From NCBI GenBank assembly GCA_900555105.1, contig USJP01000088.1, positions 1-6,798 of the forward strand: a stretch of DNA of 6,798 nt, in the 5' to 3' direction. Positions within the stretch are counted from its first letter, which is position 1; each line of letters starts with the position of its first letter. Source of the DNA: an uncultured Coriobacteriaceae bacterium. Its GTDB lineage: Bacteria > Actinomycetota > Coriobacteriia > Coriobacteriales > UMGS124. The notes beneath the pieces were generated by a model. That model was not told the origin of the DNA and ran no database searches. It saw only the letters and a program-made list of their open reading frames with translations. Of this stretch, positions 1 to 5,366 are shown in pieces. The translations under genes and the position numbers were made by a program.

Positions 1-78
1 GCTGGCGATGCCGCGGAGTCGGACGATGAACGGGCTGCTGCCGAGCCCGATGCAACAAAGGCAGGCGAGGGGCGATGA
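1..78 (+). CDS. C-terminal end of an unidentified upstream protein (partial)
   Basis: Frame 1 is open from the first base and ends at a TGA at 76-78. It gives 25 residues rich in Ala, Asp, Glu and Gly, with no recognisable domain, which looks like a disordered acidic tail. The TGA overlaps the ATG of the next gene (ATGA at 75-78), the usual sign of translational coupling, so this is very likely the end of a real gene in the same operon. In other bacteria VTC/DUF4956 gene pairs often sit beside CotH-kinase-type genes, so that is one candidate identity, but nothing in these 25 residues tests it. Confidence 0.6.
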   Translation, partial: AGDAAESDDERAAAEPDATKAGEGR

Positions 79-893
79 GCCTGTGCTTGTTCTGTCGCAC
101 AGATGCACGCGCGGCGGGGTCTGCGGGTGGGGCGGCTGGCCTGGAGCCGCCGACTCGCCCTGTGCGCAGGCAGTTCCGCAACGAGTGGAAGTACTATCTC
201 TCCTTGTGGGACGCCGATGCCCTGCGTGCCAGGATTGCGGCGGCCGTGCCGCATGACGAGCATGCGCCCGAGGGTGGCTACGCCATTCGCAGCCTGTACT
301 TCGACGACTACTGGGACAGTGCCTACCACAACAAGATCGACGGCGTGCAATACCGCACCAAGTGGCGCGTGCGCATCTACAACTGCTCGGATGCCACCAT
401 CAAGCTGGAGCGCAAGGTGAAGGACGGCGCGTACATCTACAAGCAGTCTGCCCGTCTCAGCCGCGAGGAGTTCGAGCGCATCATCGACGGGGACTATGCG
501 TTTCTCCTGGACAGTCCCCAGAACCTCTGCCGCGAGTTCTATGTGGCGTGTGTGAGCCGGGTCATGCGTCCCAAGGTCATCGTCGACTACGAGCGCGAGC
601 CGTTCGTCTTCGACGCGGGCACCGTGCGCATCACGTTCGACTCCAACCTGCGCGCCGCCGCCGCGACGGGCGACATCTTCAACCCCGACCTGCCCACCTA
701 CGACGTGCTGCCATACGGCAAGACGATCATGGAGGTCAAGTTCACGGAGTTTTTCCCGCAGTTCATCCGTGAGATGCTGCCCCCAGGTGCCCAAGACTTG
801 TCGGCCATCTCCAAGTACGTGCTGTGCTACGAGCAGATGCACCATCGCTCCGACGTCCTCTCCATGCTCACTAAGTCCGAAAAGGCCTGGTAA
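75..893 (+). CDS. VTC-domain protein, polyphosphate polymerase-like
   Basis: This 272-residue soluble protein has a VTC domain, the triphosphate-tunnel fold whose eukaryotic member Vtc4 makes polyphosphate from ATP. After a variable N-terminal stretch of about 30 residues, the core starts at RRQFRNEWKY (31-40). Tunnel-type motifs follow in order: RSLYFDD (72-78), WRVR (97-100), LERK (111-114), a Lys at 123, RPKVIVDYER (165-174), RITFD (185-189) and MEVKF (219-223). The alternating Arg, Lys and Glu residues are those expected to line the tunnel and bind phosphates and metal. There is no signal peptide or membrane segment, so it should act in the cytosol, possibly docked on the DUF4956 protein encoded next. 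The ATG at 75 overlaps the preceding stop, with GAGGGG just upstream. The domain call is firm. Polyphosphate synthesis is inferred, because few bacterial VTC proteins have been tested and other triphosphate chemistry is possible. Confidence 0.88.
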   Translation: MSLCLFCRTDARAAGSAGGAAGLEPPTRPVRRQFRNEWKYYLSLWDADALRARIAAAVPHDEHAPEGGYAIRSLYFDDYWDSAYHNKIDGVQYRTKWRVRIYNCSDATIKLERKVKDGAYIYKQSARLSREEFERIIDGDYAFLLDSPQNLCREFYVACVSRVMRPKVIVDYEREPFVFDAGTVRITFDSNLRAAAATGDIFNPDLPTYDVLPYGKTIMEVKFTEFFPQFIREMLPPGAQDLSAISKYVLCYEQMHHRSDVLSMLTKSEKAW

Positions 894-935
894 AGGCCAT
901 ATAGATAGGGCAATCTCGACGCGCTTTTAGATTTG

Positions 936-942
936 AAAGGAA
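936..942 (+). promoter_or_regulatory. Ribosome binding site for the DUF4956 gene
   Basis: AAAGGAA lies about 10 nt before the ATG at 952 and practically abuts the alternative ATG at 943. The spacing favours 952 as the true start. Confidence 0.55.
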
Positions 943-951
943 ATGCCTCTG

Positions 952-1635
952 ATGAGCTTCCAAGACTTCTTCAAGAACTCCGTGTGGGAGGACTTCCTCT
1001 CGCGCCAGGCCGTCACCTCCTCCACGCTCACCTCGATGATCGTCTCGCTGCTTGTGGCCCTGGCGCTGGGACTCTTCATTTACGTCATCTACCGGCGGTT
1101 CTTCGGCGGTGTGGTGTTCTCGCGCTCCTTCGCCACGACGCTTGTGGGCATGTGCGTGCTCACCTGCATGGTGACGCTGGCCATTTCCACGAACGTCGTC
1201 ATCTCGCTGGGCATGGTGGGCGCCCTCTCGATCGTGCGCTACCGTACCGCCGTCAAGGACCCGATGGATCTGCTCTATCTCTTCTGGGCCATCACCGCAG
1301 GCATCACGGCGGGAGCGAGCCTCTATGCGCTCGCTGCAATCTCGAGCGTCGTGATGGTGGCCGTGGTGTGGGTGCTCTACGTGCGCCAGCAGTCTGGGTC
1401 CATCTTCCTCATGGTGGCCCACTACGAGGGTCAGCGCGCCGGCGATGAGATCCTGCGCCGCATGGGAGGCACGAAGTTCCAGCTCAAGAGCACCACGCTG
1501 CGCAAGGGCGTGACGGAGATGATCGTCGAGGTGTTCTGCAAGAACAACGAGACGGCGTTCGTCGAAAAAATCGAGGCCATCGAGGGCGTGAACGACGTGA
1601 CGCTGGTCCAATACAACGGCGAGTACCATGGCTAA
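952..1635 (+). CDS. DUF4956 family polytopic membrane protein
   Basis: This protein of about 227 residues has a short amphipathic N-terminus (MSFQDFFKNSVWEDF), then hydrophobic segments near residues 26-47, 60-79, 82-95 and 108-145, the last long enough for two passes. A soluble C-terminal domain of about 80 residues follows. The stretch GALSIVRYRTAVKDP (90-104) followed by MDLLYLFWAI is the hallmark of DUF4956. The C-terminal part (roughly 150-227) reads as a small alpha/beta domain with a valine-rich strand and an EKIEAIEGVNDVTLVQ end. DUF4956 genes are commonly found next to VTC-domain genes, as here; their molecular role is unknown, and a membrane partner for the VTC enzyme is the natural guess. 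Two starts are possible. The ATG at 943 lies only 1-2 nt after AAAGGA (936-941), too close, whereas the ATG at 952 has a workable spacing and gives the usual family N-terminus, so 952 is chosen. Confidence 0.85.
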   Translation: MSFQDFFKNSVWEDFLSRQAVTSSTLTSMIVSLLVALALGLFIYVIYRRFFGGVVFSRSFATTLVGMCVLTCMVTLAISTNVVISLGMVGALSIVRYRTAVKDPMDLLYLFWAITAGITAGASLYALAAISSVVMVAVVWVLYVRQQSGSIFLMVAHYEGQRAGDEILRRMGGTKFQLKSTTLRKGVTEMIVEVFCKNNETAFVEKIEAIEGVNDVTLVQYNGEYHG

Positions 1636-3328
1636 CGTGGCGCCCGAATGCGCTGCGGGCGCGCTTGGCGAAGACTCATGCGCGTCCAGTGCGCAGCGCC
1701 TTCGCACGCCTTGCCGTAGCGCGACCGAGCGCATGGGGGATGGATCGGCGGCCGCCACGGGCGACATCGCTGACAGAGATGCCGAAGGAGCGGAGCACGA
1801 CAGTGCTTGCGTTTCCGATGGGGCGGAGGACACCGCGACCGGAGGCGCTAGCGGAGATGCTGGAATCATGGCGCGCGATGGTTCGGATGCGTTTGGCGGG
1901 CGCCGCCGTGGCGATTCTGAGCGCGCGAAATCGCATATGTCTGGCGGCAAGCGTCGTTTTCGGCTGCCGTTGTCGGCAGTCGTTATCTGTGTGTGCCTCG
2001 TGGTCGTGGCGGTCTCGCTTGTTGTATATGTCGACTCGTTGAGTTTCACGGTGCGGCCTACCTATGCCTCGGCGGATTCGAATCCTCTTATGGGATTTGC
2101 CGCCGCTGCCGACGACAAGAGCGCAGCCGAAAACGAGCAGCTTGTCTATATCGACGTCACCTGGGCCGAGTGGGAGCCTGAGGAGGGCACTTTCGACATC
2201 GCCGCGCTAGAGAAGAAAAACAACATCGCCCGCTGGCGTGCCGAGGGCAAGCATGCCGTACTGCGCTTTGTGTGCGACGTCCCCGGCAGCGAGGCCCATC
2301 GCGACATCCCCCAGTGGCTCTACGAGCAGACCGGCGACGGGGTGGACTACGACAACGCGTATGGCAAGGGGTATGCGCCCGATTATTCCAATGCCGCGTT
2401 TAGGGCGGCCCATGCCCGCGCTATCGCGGCGCTCGGCGCCTGGGCGAGCCAGGACACGTTCGTCTCGTATGTGGAGCTGGGAAGCCTGGGTCACTGGGGC
2501 GAGTGGCACACGCTTGAGGAGTCGGGCGTTCCCGCCATGCCCGAGGAGCGCGTCTGCCGGGAATACTATTCCCAATATCAGAGCGCATTTCCGCAAGCGC
2601 GCCTTTTGACCAGGCGAAACTATGCCTTGAGCGTCGATAGCGGGGCGGGCGTGTACAACGACATGACAGGCTCGTCCGACGACACGCTCGAGTGGCTTGC
2701 CTGGCAGTTGGCGGGCGGCTCGCAAGAGGTCGCCGATTACGAGATTGCCTATTCTCCCGTTGAGGACATTTGGCGCACCGCGCCGGTGGGAGGCGAGTTC
2801 ACGAGTTCGCTTGACATGGGCTACATGCTGGGCGACAACATCGTCCAGACGCTTAACCTGCTGCGTTCCTCGCACATGACCTTCATCGGCCCACATTATC
2901 CCAAGGGGGAGTATGCCGAGAGTGCAGGCGCGCATATGGTGAGCGGCCTCTTGGGGTACCGCCTTTGGGTGTCGGAGCTTGACGTGCGTTTCGATGCGCT
3001 TACGCGGTGCTGGGACATCACCATGAAGTGGAGAAACGACGGTGTCGCCCTGCTCTATGCCGACTGGCCTGTCACGCTCGAGCTGCGTGATGCGTCCGGC
3101 GAGGTGGTCTATGACGCTGCGCTGCCCCTGGTATTGTCCGACCTTTGCGACGGTGAGGAGTTCACGGTCAAGGCGTCCGTGCCGTTTGACCAGCGCTATT
3201 GGGACGGCTTCACCATCGGCGTCGGCATCACCGACCCGTTCACGGGTGACTACGCCGTGCGGCTTTCTAGCGACACCCCCTACCTGCCCGACGGCCTCAA
3301 CGTCCTGTACGAGGAGCCTGCCCGCTAG
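1628..3328 (+). CDS. Membrane-anchored DUF4832-type, glycoside-hydrolase-like protein
   Basis: This 566-residue protein has three parts. Residues 1-107 are Ala/Gly/Asp/Ser-rich and look disordered. A basic patch (KRRFR, 108-112) and one hydrophobic segment (about 114-136) make a signal anchor. The remaining 430 residues should lie outside the cell. The extracellular part resembles the DUF4874/DUF4832 family: SNPLMGF (151-157), VTWAEWEPEEGTFD (177-190) and VLRFVCDVPG (211-220) look like the first strands of a TIM barrel, GSLGHWGEWHT (285-295) is the strongest family signature, and GGEF (388-391) follows near the barrel end. A beta-sandwich-like region (about 447-560) closes the protein. E283, E292 and E390 are candidate catalytic acids, by analogy with clan-A glycosidases only. 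Substrate is unknown; surface or capsular polysaccharide is plausible. It overlaps the DUF4956 gene by 8 nt, suggesting coupled expression. The start is not certain: the ribosome site is weak (GGCGAG), and Met36 or Met104 could also serve. Confidence 0.8.
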   Translation: MANVAPECAAGALGEDSCASSAQRLRTPCRSATERMGDGSAAATGDIADRDAEGAEHDSACVSDGAEDTATGGASGDAGIMARDGSDAFGGRRRGDSERAKSHMSGGKRRFRLPLSAVVICVCLVVVAVSLVVYVDSLSFTVRPTYASADSNPLMGFAAAADDKSAAENEQLVYIDVTWAEWEPEEGTFDIAALEKKNNIARWRAEGKHAVLRFVCDVPGSEAHRDIPQWLYEQTGDGVDYDNAYGKGYAPDYSNAAFRAAHARAIAALGAWASQDTFVSYVELGSLGHWGEWHTLEESGVPAMPEERVCREYYSQYQSAFPQARLLTRRNYALSVDSGAGVYNDMTGSSDDTLEWLAWQLAGGSQEVADYEIAYSPVEDIWRTAPVGGEFTSSLDMGYMLGDNIVQTLNLLRSSHMTFIGPHYPKGEYAESAGAHMVSGLLGYRLWVSELDVRFDALTRCWDITMKWRNDGVALLYADWPVTLELRDASGEVVYDAALPLVLSDLCDGEEFTVKASVPFDQRYWDGFTIGVGITDPFTGDYAVRLSSDTPYLPDGLNVLYEEPAR

Positions 3329-3374
3329 ACGAGATGAACGGGCGGTTCCTTCCCGGCGGTGGCGTTGGGCAGTT

Positions 3375-3428
3375 CGGACAATGGGCGACGCGGCCAGGCT
3401 CCAATGGAGGACTTGGCCGCGTTGTCCG
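3375..3428. terminator. Interrupted long inverted repeat between convergent genes, possible terminator
   Basis: Two arm pairs are present. CGGACAA (3375-3381) pairs with TTGTCCG (3422-3428), and CGCGGCCA (3389-3396) pairs with TGGCCGCG (3414-3421). On the left the two arms are separated by a 7-nt insert (3382-3388); on the right they are contiguous, so the stem is bulged. The loop contains a small CTCCA-A-TGGAG palindrome (3399-3409). It sits 46 nt after the stop of the DUF4832-type gene and 3 nt beyond the end of the converging methyltransferase gene. On the plus strand a run of five T follows at 3436-3440, not directly at the stem base. A role in ending transcription from one or both sides is likely by position, but the U-tract is imperfect. 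Confidence 0.5.
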
Positions 3429-3431
3429 ACG

Positions 3432-4067
3432 TTACTTTTTCGCTACCAGATGCGCCCGGAAACCCTTCTGGGCAGCGAGCTGTTCAATCGCAAAACCTGC
3501 CGCCTCCACAAGCTCGCGGAATTCCCCCATCTTCAGTATGCGCACATCGCCATGTCCGGCCAGGCGTGCGAGCGGCAGTTCGAAGGTGTTTATGAGCCAA
3601 ACCGCAATGTCGTTTGACGTATAGTCGCGCAGAATGAGCTTGCCGCCGGGGCGTAGCACGCGATGGGCTTCGCGCAGAAAGGCACCCGGATTGGGATAGT
3701 GGTGGAAACTGTTGGCGCATAGGACCGCATCGAAGCTCCCATCGCCGAAGGGCAGGTTCTCGGCGTCGCCCACTATGAATTCGGCGTTTGGAAGCCTTTT
3801 CGATTGGGCGACCTCAATCATCGCCGGCGTGATGTCGAGGCCTACGAAGTGTTTTTCGGGGTACTTCTTGGAGAGAAGTTCAATGACAGGGCCCGTGCCG
3901 CAGCCCACGTCGAGCACGTTATCGAAGGGATCACGCTCGAGCTCTGTCAGCATGGGCGGATAGTCGTCCTTGCATATCTCGTAGATGCCCGCATGATTGG
4001 TCTCATATATCTTCGCCGCCTTGGTGAACTCCCTGATAGAGAGCTGCTTGTACTGGTCGGGTGTCAT
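3432..4067 (-). CDS. Class I SAM-dependent methyltransferase
   Basis: This 211-residue cytosolic protein has the full set of Rossmann methyltransferase motifs. Motif I is VLDVGCGTG (51-59), the acidic residue at the end of strand 2 is D78 (VGLDIT), motif II is GDAENLPF (100-107), the strand-4 motif is FDAVLCANSFHH (112-123), and the loop before strand 5 is LRPGGKL (138-144). It fits the Methyltransf_11/UbiE-like group. The substrate cannot be named: the N-terminal 45 residues and the insertion near 150-180, which would set specificity, match nothing I recognise. It is a single gene, convergent with the upstream operon and divergent from the toxin-antitoxin operon, so no neighbour hints at a pathway. 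AAGAGAAG lies about 5 nt before the ATG and supports the start. Length is normal for a complete enzyme. Confidence 0.9.
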   Translation of the reverse strand: MTPDQYKQLSIREFTKAAKIYETNHAGIYEICKDDYPPMLTELERDPFDNVLDVGCGTGPVIELLSKKYPEKHFVGLDITPAMIEVAQSKRLPNAEFIVGDAENLPFGDGSFDAVLCANSFHHYPNPGAFLREAHRVLRPGGKLILRDYTSNDIAVWLINTFELPLARLAGHGDVRILKMGEFRELVEAAGFAIEQLAAQKGFRAHLVAKK

Positions 4068-4087
4068 CGCTGCTTCTCTTTCCGAAA

Positions 4088-4109
4088 AATGTTATCCGTG
4101 CATAACATT
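4088..4109. promoter_or_regulatory. Perfect inverted repeat, candidate operator of the methyltransferase gene
   Basis: AATGTTAT (4088-4095) and ATAACATT (4102-4109) are exact reverse complements separated by 6 nt, making a 22-bp dyad. It overlaps the last bases of the putative -10 and covers the expected transcription start, a classic site for a dimeric repressor. Its AT-rich arms stand out from the GC-rich surroundings. The regulator is not encoded in this window. A small stem-loop at the mRNA 5' end is the alternative reading. Confidence 0.5.
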
Positions 4110-4115
4110 CTAACA
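4107..4115 (-). promoter_or_regulatory. Putative extended -10 promoter of the methyltransferase gene
   Basis: Read on the minus strand, TGTTAGAAT gives a TG-extended -10 with five of six TATAAT bases matching. It lies about 40 nt upstream of the start codon. No good -35 is seen 16-18 nt further up (GGGGAA or GGAACC), so recognition would depend on the extended element. Confidence 0.4.
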
Positions 4116-4145
4116 GAACTTCCGTACGGTTCCCCCTGGCTCTGC

Positions 4146-4164
4146 GCGTTGTCACGGACAACGC
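4146..4164. repeat. Perfect short inverted repeat in the divergent intergenic region
   Basis: GCGTTGTC (4146-4153) and GACAACGC (4157-4164) are exact reverse complements around a 3-nt centre. TCT (4141-4143) and AGA (4165-4167) can extend the stem past a 2-nt bulge. It lies 12 nt upstream of the putative -35 of the toxin-antitoxin operon and has no following T-run, so an operator or other protein-binding site is more likely than a terminator. Confidence 0.45.
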
Positions 4165-4176
4165 AGACTGGCTCCA

Positions 4177-4202
4177 TTGACTGGACTACAGAATGCTATA
4201 CA
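4177..4202 (+). promoter_or_regulatory. Putative promoter of the toxin-antitoxin operon
   Basis: TTGACT (4177-4182) resembles a -35 hexamer, and TGC-TATACA (4194-4202) resembles an extended -10. The 14-nt spacing between hexamers is shorter than the usual 16-18, so activity would rest on the extended -10. A start near 4209 would give a leader of about 60 nt. ATGCT occurs twice 9 nt apart (4193 and 4202) across the -10, which could be half-sites for autoregulation by the ribbon-helix-helix antitoxin. Confidence 0.4.
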
Positions 4203-4270
4203 TGCTTTACAAATGAGGGTTTGCCGAGCTAGACTGCCTGTGAAGCAACGGGCGCGAAAGGCGGTGGACC

Positions 4271-4684
4271 ATGGCTGTTGCGGTGATGGAAAGTGAGCCT
4301 CGGGCAGGAGCAACGGCCCAGATAAACGCACGGTTGAACCCTGCGCTCAAGCAACGCGGCGACGAGGCGCTGTTGGGAGCGGGACTGTCGCCTTCGCAGG
4401 CAATCCGCGCGCTATGGGAACTTGCCGCGCGCAATGTCGACAACCCTGAAGCGATTCAGAGGGCGCTTTTTCCCGAGAGGACTGAGGCGCAGGAGGCCAA
4501 TTTGAGTGCCGCACAGTGCCGCCGTGCCGAGGCGATTGGCAAGGGGGCGCGCGTTGTTGAGGACGCATATCAGTCAATGGGGGTCGTTCTCGCGCCCTCT
4601 TCTACTGTGGGCCTTTCCTATGATGAGCTGCAGGATTTGGCGTATCAGGAGCGGTACGGCGAGCTGATGGGGTGGGAGTCGTGA
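4271..4684 (+). CDS. RelB/DinJ-like ribbon-helix-helix antitoxin
   Basis: This 137-residue protein carries a RelB/DinJ-type DNA-binding region near its N-terminus. A beta-strand (ATAQINARL, 14-22) is followed by a helix (NPALKQRGDEALLGA, 23-37), the signature turn GLSPSQ (38-43) and a second helix (AIRALWELAARN, 44-55). In this family the strand pairs in a dimer and reads operator DNA. The C-terminal half (about 60-137) is charged and longer than in Escherichia coli DinJ or RelB (roughly 80-86 residues); it presumably wraps the toxin and contains an acidic, tyrosine-bearing segment near 117-129. AAAGGCGG (4257-4264) sits 6 nt before the ATG, a good ribosome site. Its stop overlaps the start of the PIN toxin gene, which supports the antitoxin role. 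The protein probably represses its own promoter as the toxin-antitoxin complex. The N-terminal ten residues are extra and lack homology I can see. Confidence 0.8.
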   Translation: MAVAVMESEPRAGATAQINARLNPALKQRGDEALLGAGLSPSQAIRALWELAARNVDNPEAIQRALFPERTEAQEANLSAAQCRRAEAIGKGARVVEDAYQSMGVVLAPSSTVGLSYDELQDLAYQERYGELMGWES

Positions 4685-5196
4685 GCGTGCCCTGGCGCTC
4701 GATTGTTGTGGACACCAACATATGGCTTGACTACTTTTTGGGATTGAGAGCCGGTTCCCAGCAGGCCCGTGAGCTGCTCGACGCCGCAAATCGCGCAGGC
4801 ATCGAGTTGCTGTACGCGGTCACGAGCACAAAAGACCTGTTCTATCTCATAAGCGCCGACTTTAAAAGGAACTATCGCCTGCAATTCGGGAATGAGTCGC
4901 CTGAAGTGGGGGCGCAGGCGGCGGGCGAGGTGGCCTGGAGTTGCCTCTCGGTCATGGATGAGATTGCGACTGCGGTGGCGTGCGATCAAGCGGATGTGTG
5001 GATGGCCCGCAAACAACGGTGCCTGCATGAGGATTACGAGGACAACCTTGTCGGGGCGGCGGCGCAGCGCGCCCATGCCGATTGCCTGGTGACCAACGAC
5101 CAAAACCTTCTCAAGCACAGCCCCGTCGCTGCCCTTTCCTGCGCCGATGCGCTGGCATATCTGCAGGCGCTTGAACCTGCGGACAGCTTGCGATAG
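4681..5196 (+). CDS. PIN-domain ribonuclease toxin
   Basis: This protein of about 171 residues has a PIN domain, a Mg2+-dependent single-strand RNase fold used by VapC-type toxins. The first catalytic Asp is in IVVDTNIWLDYF (D11 counting from 4681). The C-terminal acidic cluster is HEDYEDNLVGAAAQ (D121) followed by ADCLVTNDQNL (D140), the usual strand ending in T-N-D. A conserved S/T-K-D patch (TSTKDLFYLI, about 48-57) lies where the second acidic residue is expected. It is longer than many VapC toxins (about 130 residues), mainly between 60 and 105. Three GTG starts are possible. GTG 4681 makes a GTGA overlap with the antitoxin stop, GTG 4672 adds three residues, and GTG 4687 has the best distance (8 nt) from GGGAG at 4674-4678. 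The overlap indicates coupled translation. RNA target (tRNA, rRNA or mRNA) cannot be told. Confidence 0.83.
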   Translation: MSVPWRSIVVDTNIWLDYFLGLRAGSQQARELLDAANRAGIELLYAVTSTKDLFYLISADFKRNYRLQFGNESPEVGAQAAGEVAWSCLSVMDEIATAVACDQADVWMARKQRCLHEDYEDNLVGAAAQRAHADCLVTNDQNLLKHSPVAALSCADALAYLQALEPADSLR

Positions 5197-5220
5197 CGGG
5201 GCCCGTTCGCCGTTCTCCAT

Positions 5221-5248
5221 GCCTGACAATCGAGCCAAACTGTCAGGC
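5221..5248. repeat. Perfect 8-bp inverted repeat after the toxin gene
   Basis: GCCTGACA (5221-5228) and TGTCAGGC (5241-5248) are exact reverse complements with a 12-nt spacer. A second small dyad, CTGCG-AG-CGCAG, follows at 5248-5259. It begins 25 nt after the toxin stop and lies about 120 nt before the next gene. No T-run follows, so a simple intrinsic terminator is doubtful; a regulator site for the downstream gene is as likely. Confidence 0.4.
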
Positions 5249-5285
5249 TGCGAGCGCAGCGGATGATGGCGCTTCCGAATTCTCG

Positions 5286-5349
5286 CGTTGTACACTCCGC
5301 ATAAGCCCAAAGGGAGGGGCTCGCGCGGGGGGAGACCGCGCGTACAACG
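5286..5349. repeat. Nested inverted repeats upstream of the exported iron-sulfur protein gene
   Basis: The outer arms CGTTGTAC (5286-5293) and GTACAACG (5342-5349) are perfect complements 48 nt apart. Inside, CGCGCGG (5322-5328) pairs with CCGCGCG (5336-5342) around GGGGAGA. The right outer arm ends 2 nt before the ribosome site. If transcribed, the inner hairpin would lie in the leader close to the start codon and could affect translation. The outer pair could instead be two half-sites of an operator. No convincing -35/-10 pair was found; TACACT (5291-5296) is a weak -10 candidate. Confidence 0.4.
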
Positions 5350-5360
5350 AGGAGAGGGAG
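5350..5360 (+). promoter_or_regulatory. Strong ribosome binding site of the exported iron-sulfur protein gene
   Basis: AGGAGAGGGAG ends 6 nt before the ATG at 5367. It contains two overlapping purine cores (AGGAG and GGGAG) and is the best ribosome site in the window, suggesting high expression of the gene. Confidence 0.7.
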
Positions 5361-5366
5361 AACATC

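Noticed and set aside
884..898. A small hairpin GGCCT-ggtaa-AGGCC over the stop codon of the VTC gene, considered as a terminator.
   Set aside because: It has a 5-bp stem and no following T-run, and the next gene continues in the same direction 50 nt on.
871..2049. A 392-codon minus-strand open frame across the DUF4956 gene and the start of the next gene.
   Set aside because: It is Ala/His/Arg-rich, has no domain, and covers two well-supported plus-strand genes.
2207..2935. A 242-codon minus-strand open frame inside the DUF4832-type gene.
   Set aside because: The plus frame has recognisable family motifs through this region. The minus frame shows none.
3042..3617. A 191-codon plus-strand frame spanning the operon end and the methyltransferase gene's 3' end.
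   Set aside because: It is a Ser/Arg/Pro-rich shifted frame overlapping two real genes, with no ribosome site or motif.
3419..4164. The 10-mer CGGACAACGC occurs inverted on both sides of the methyltransferase gene (3419-3428 and 4155-4164), considered as ends of a small mobile element.
   Set aside because: The match does not extend past 10 nt, there is no target duplication or transposase, and 10-mers recur by chance in a window this long.
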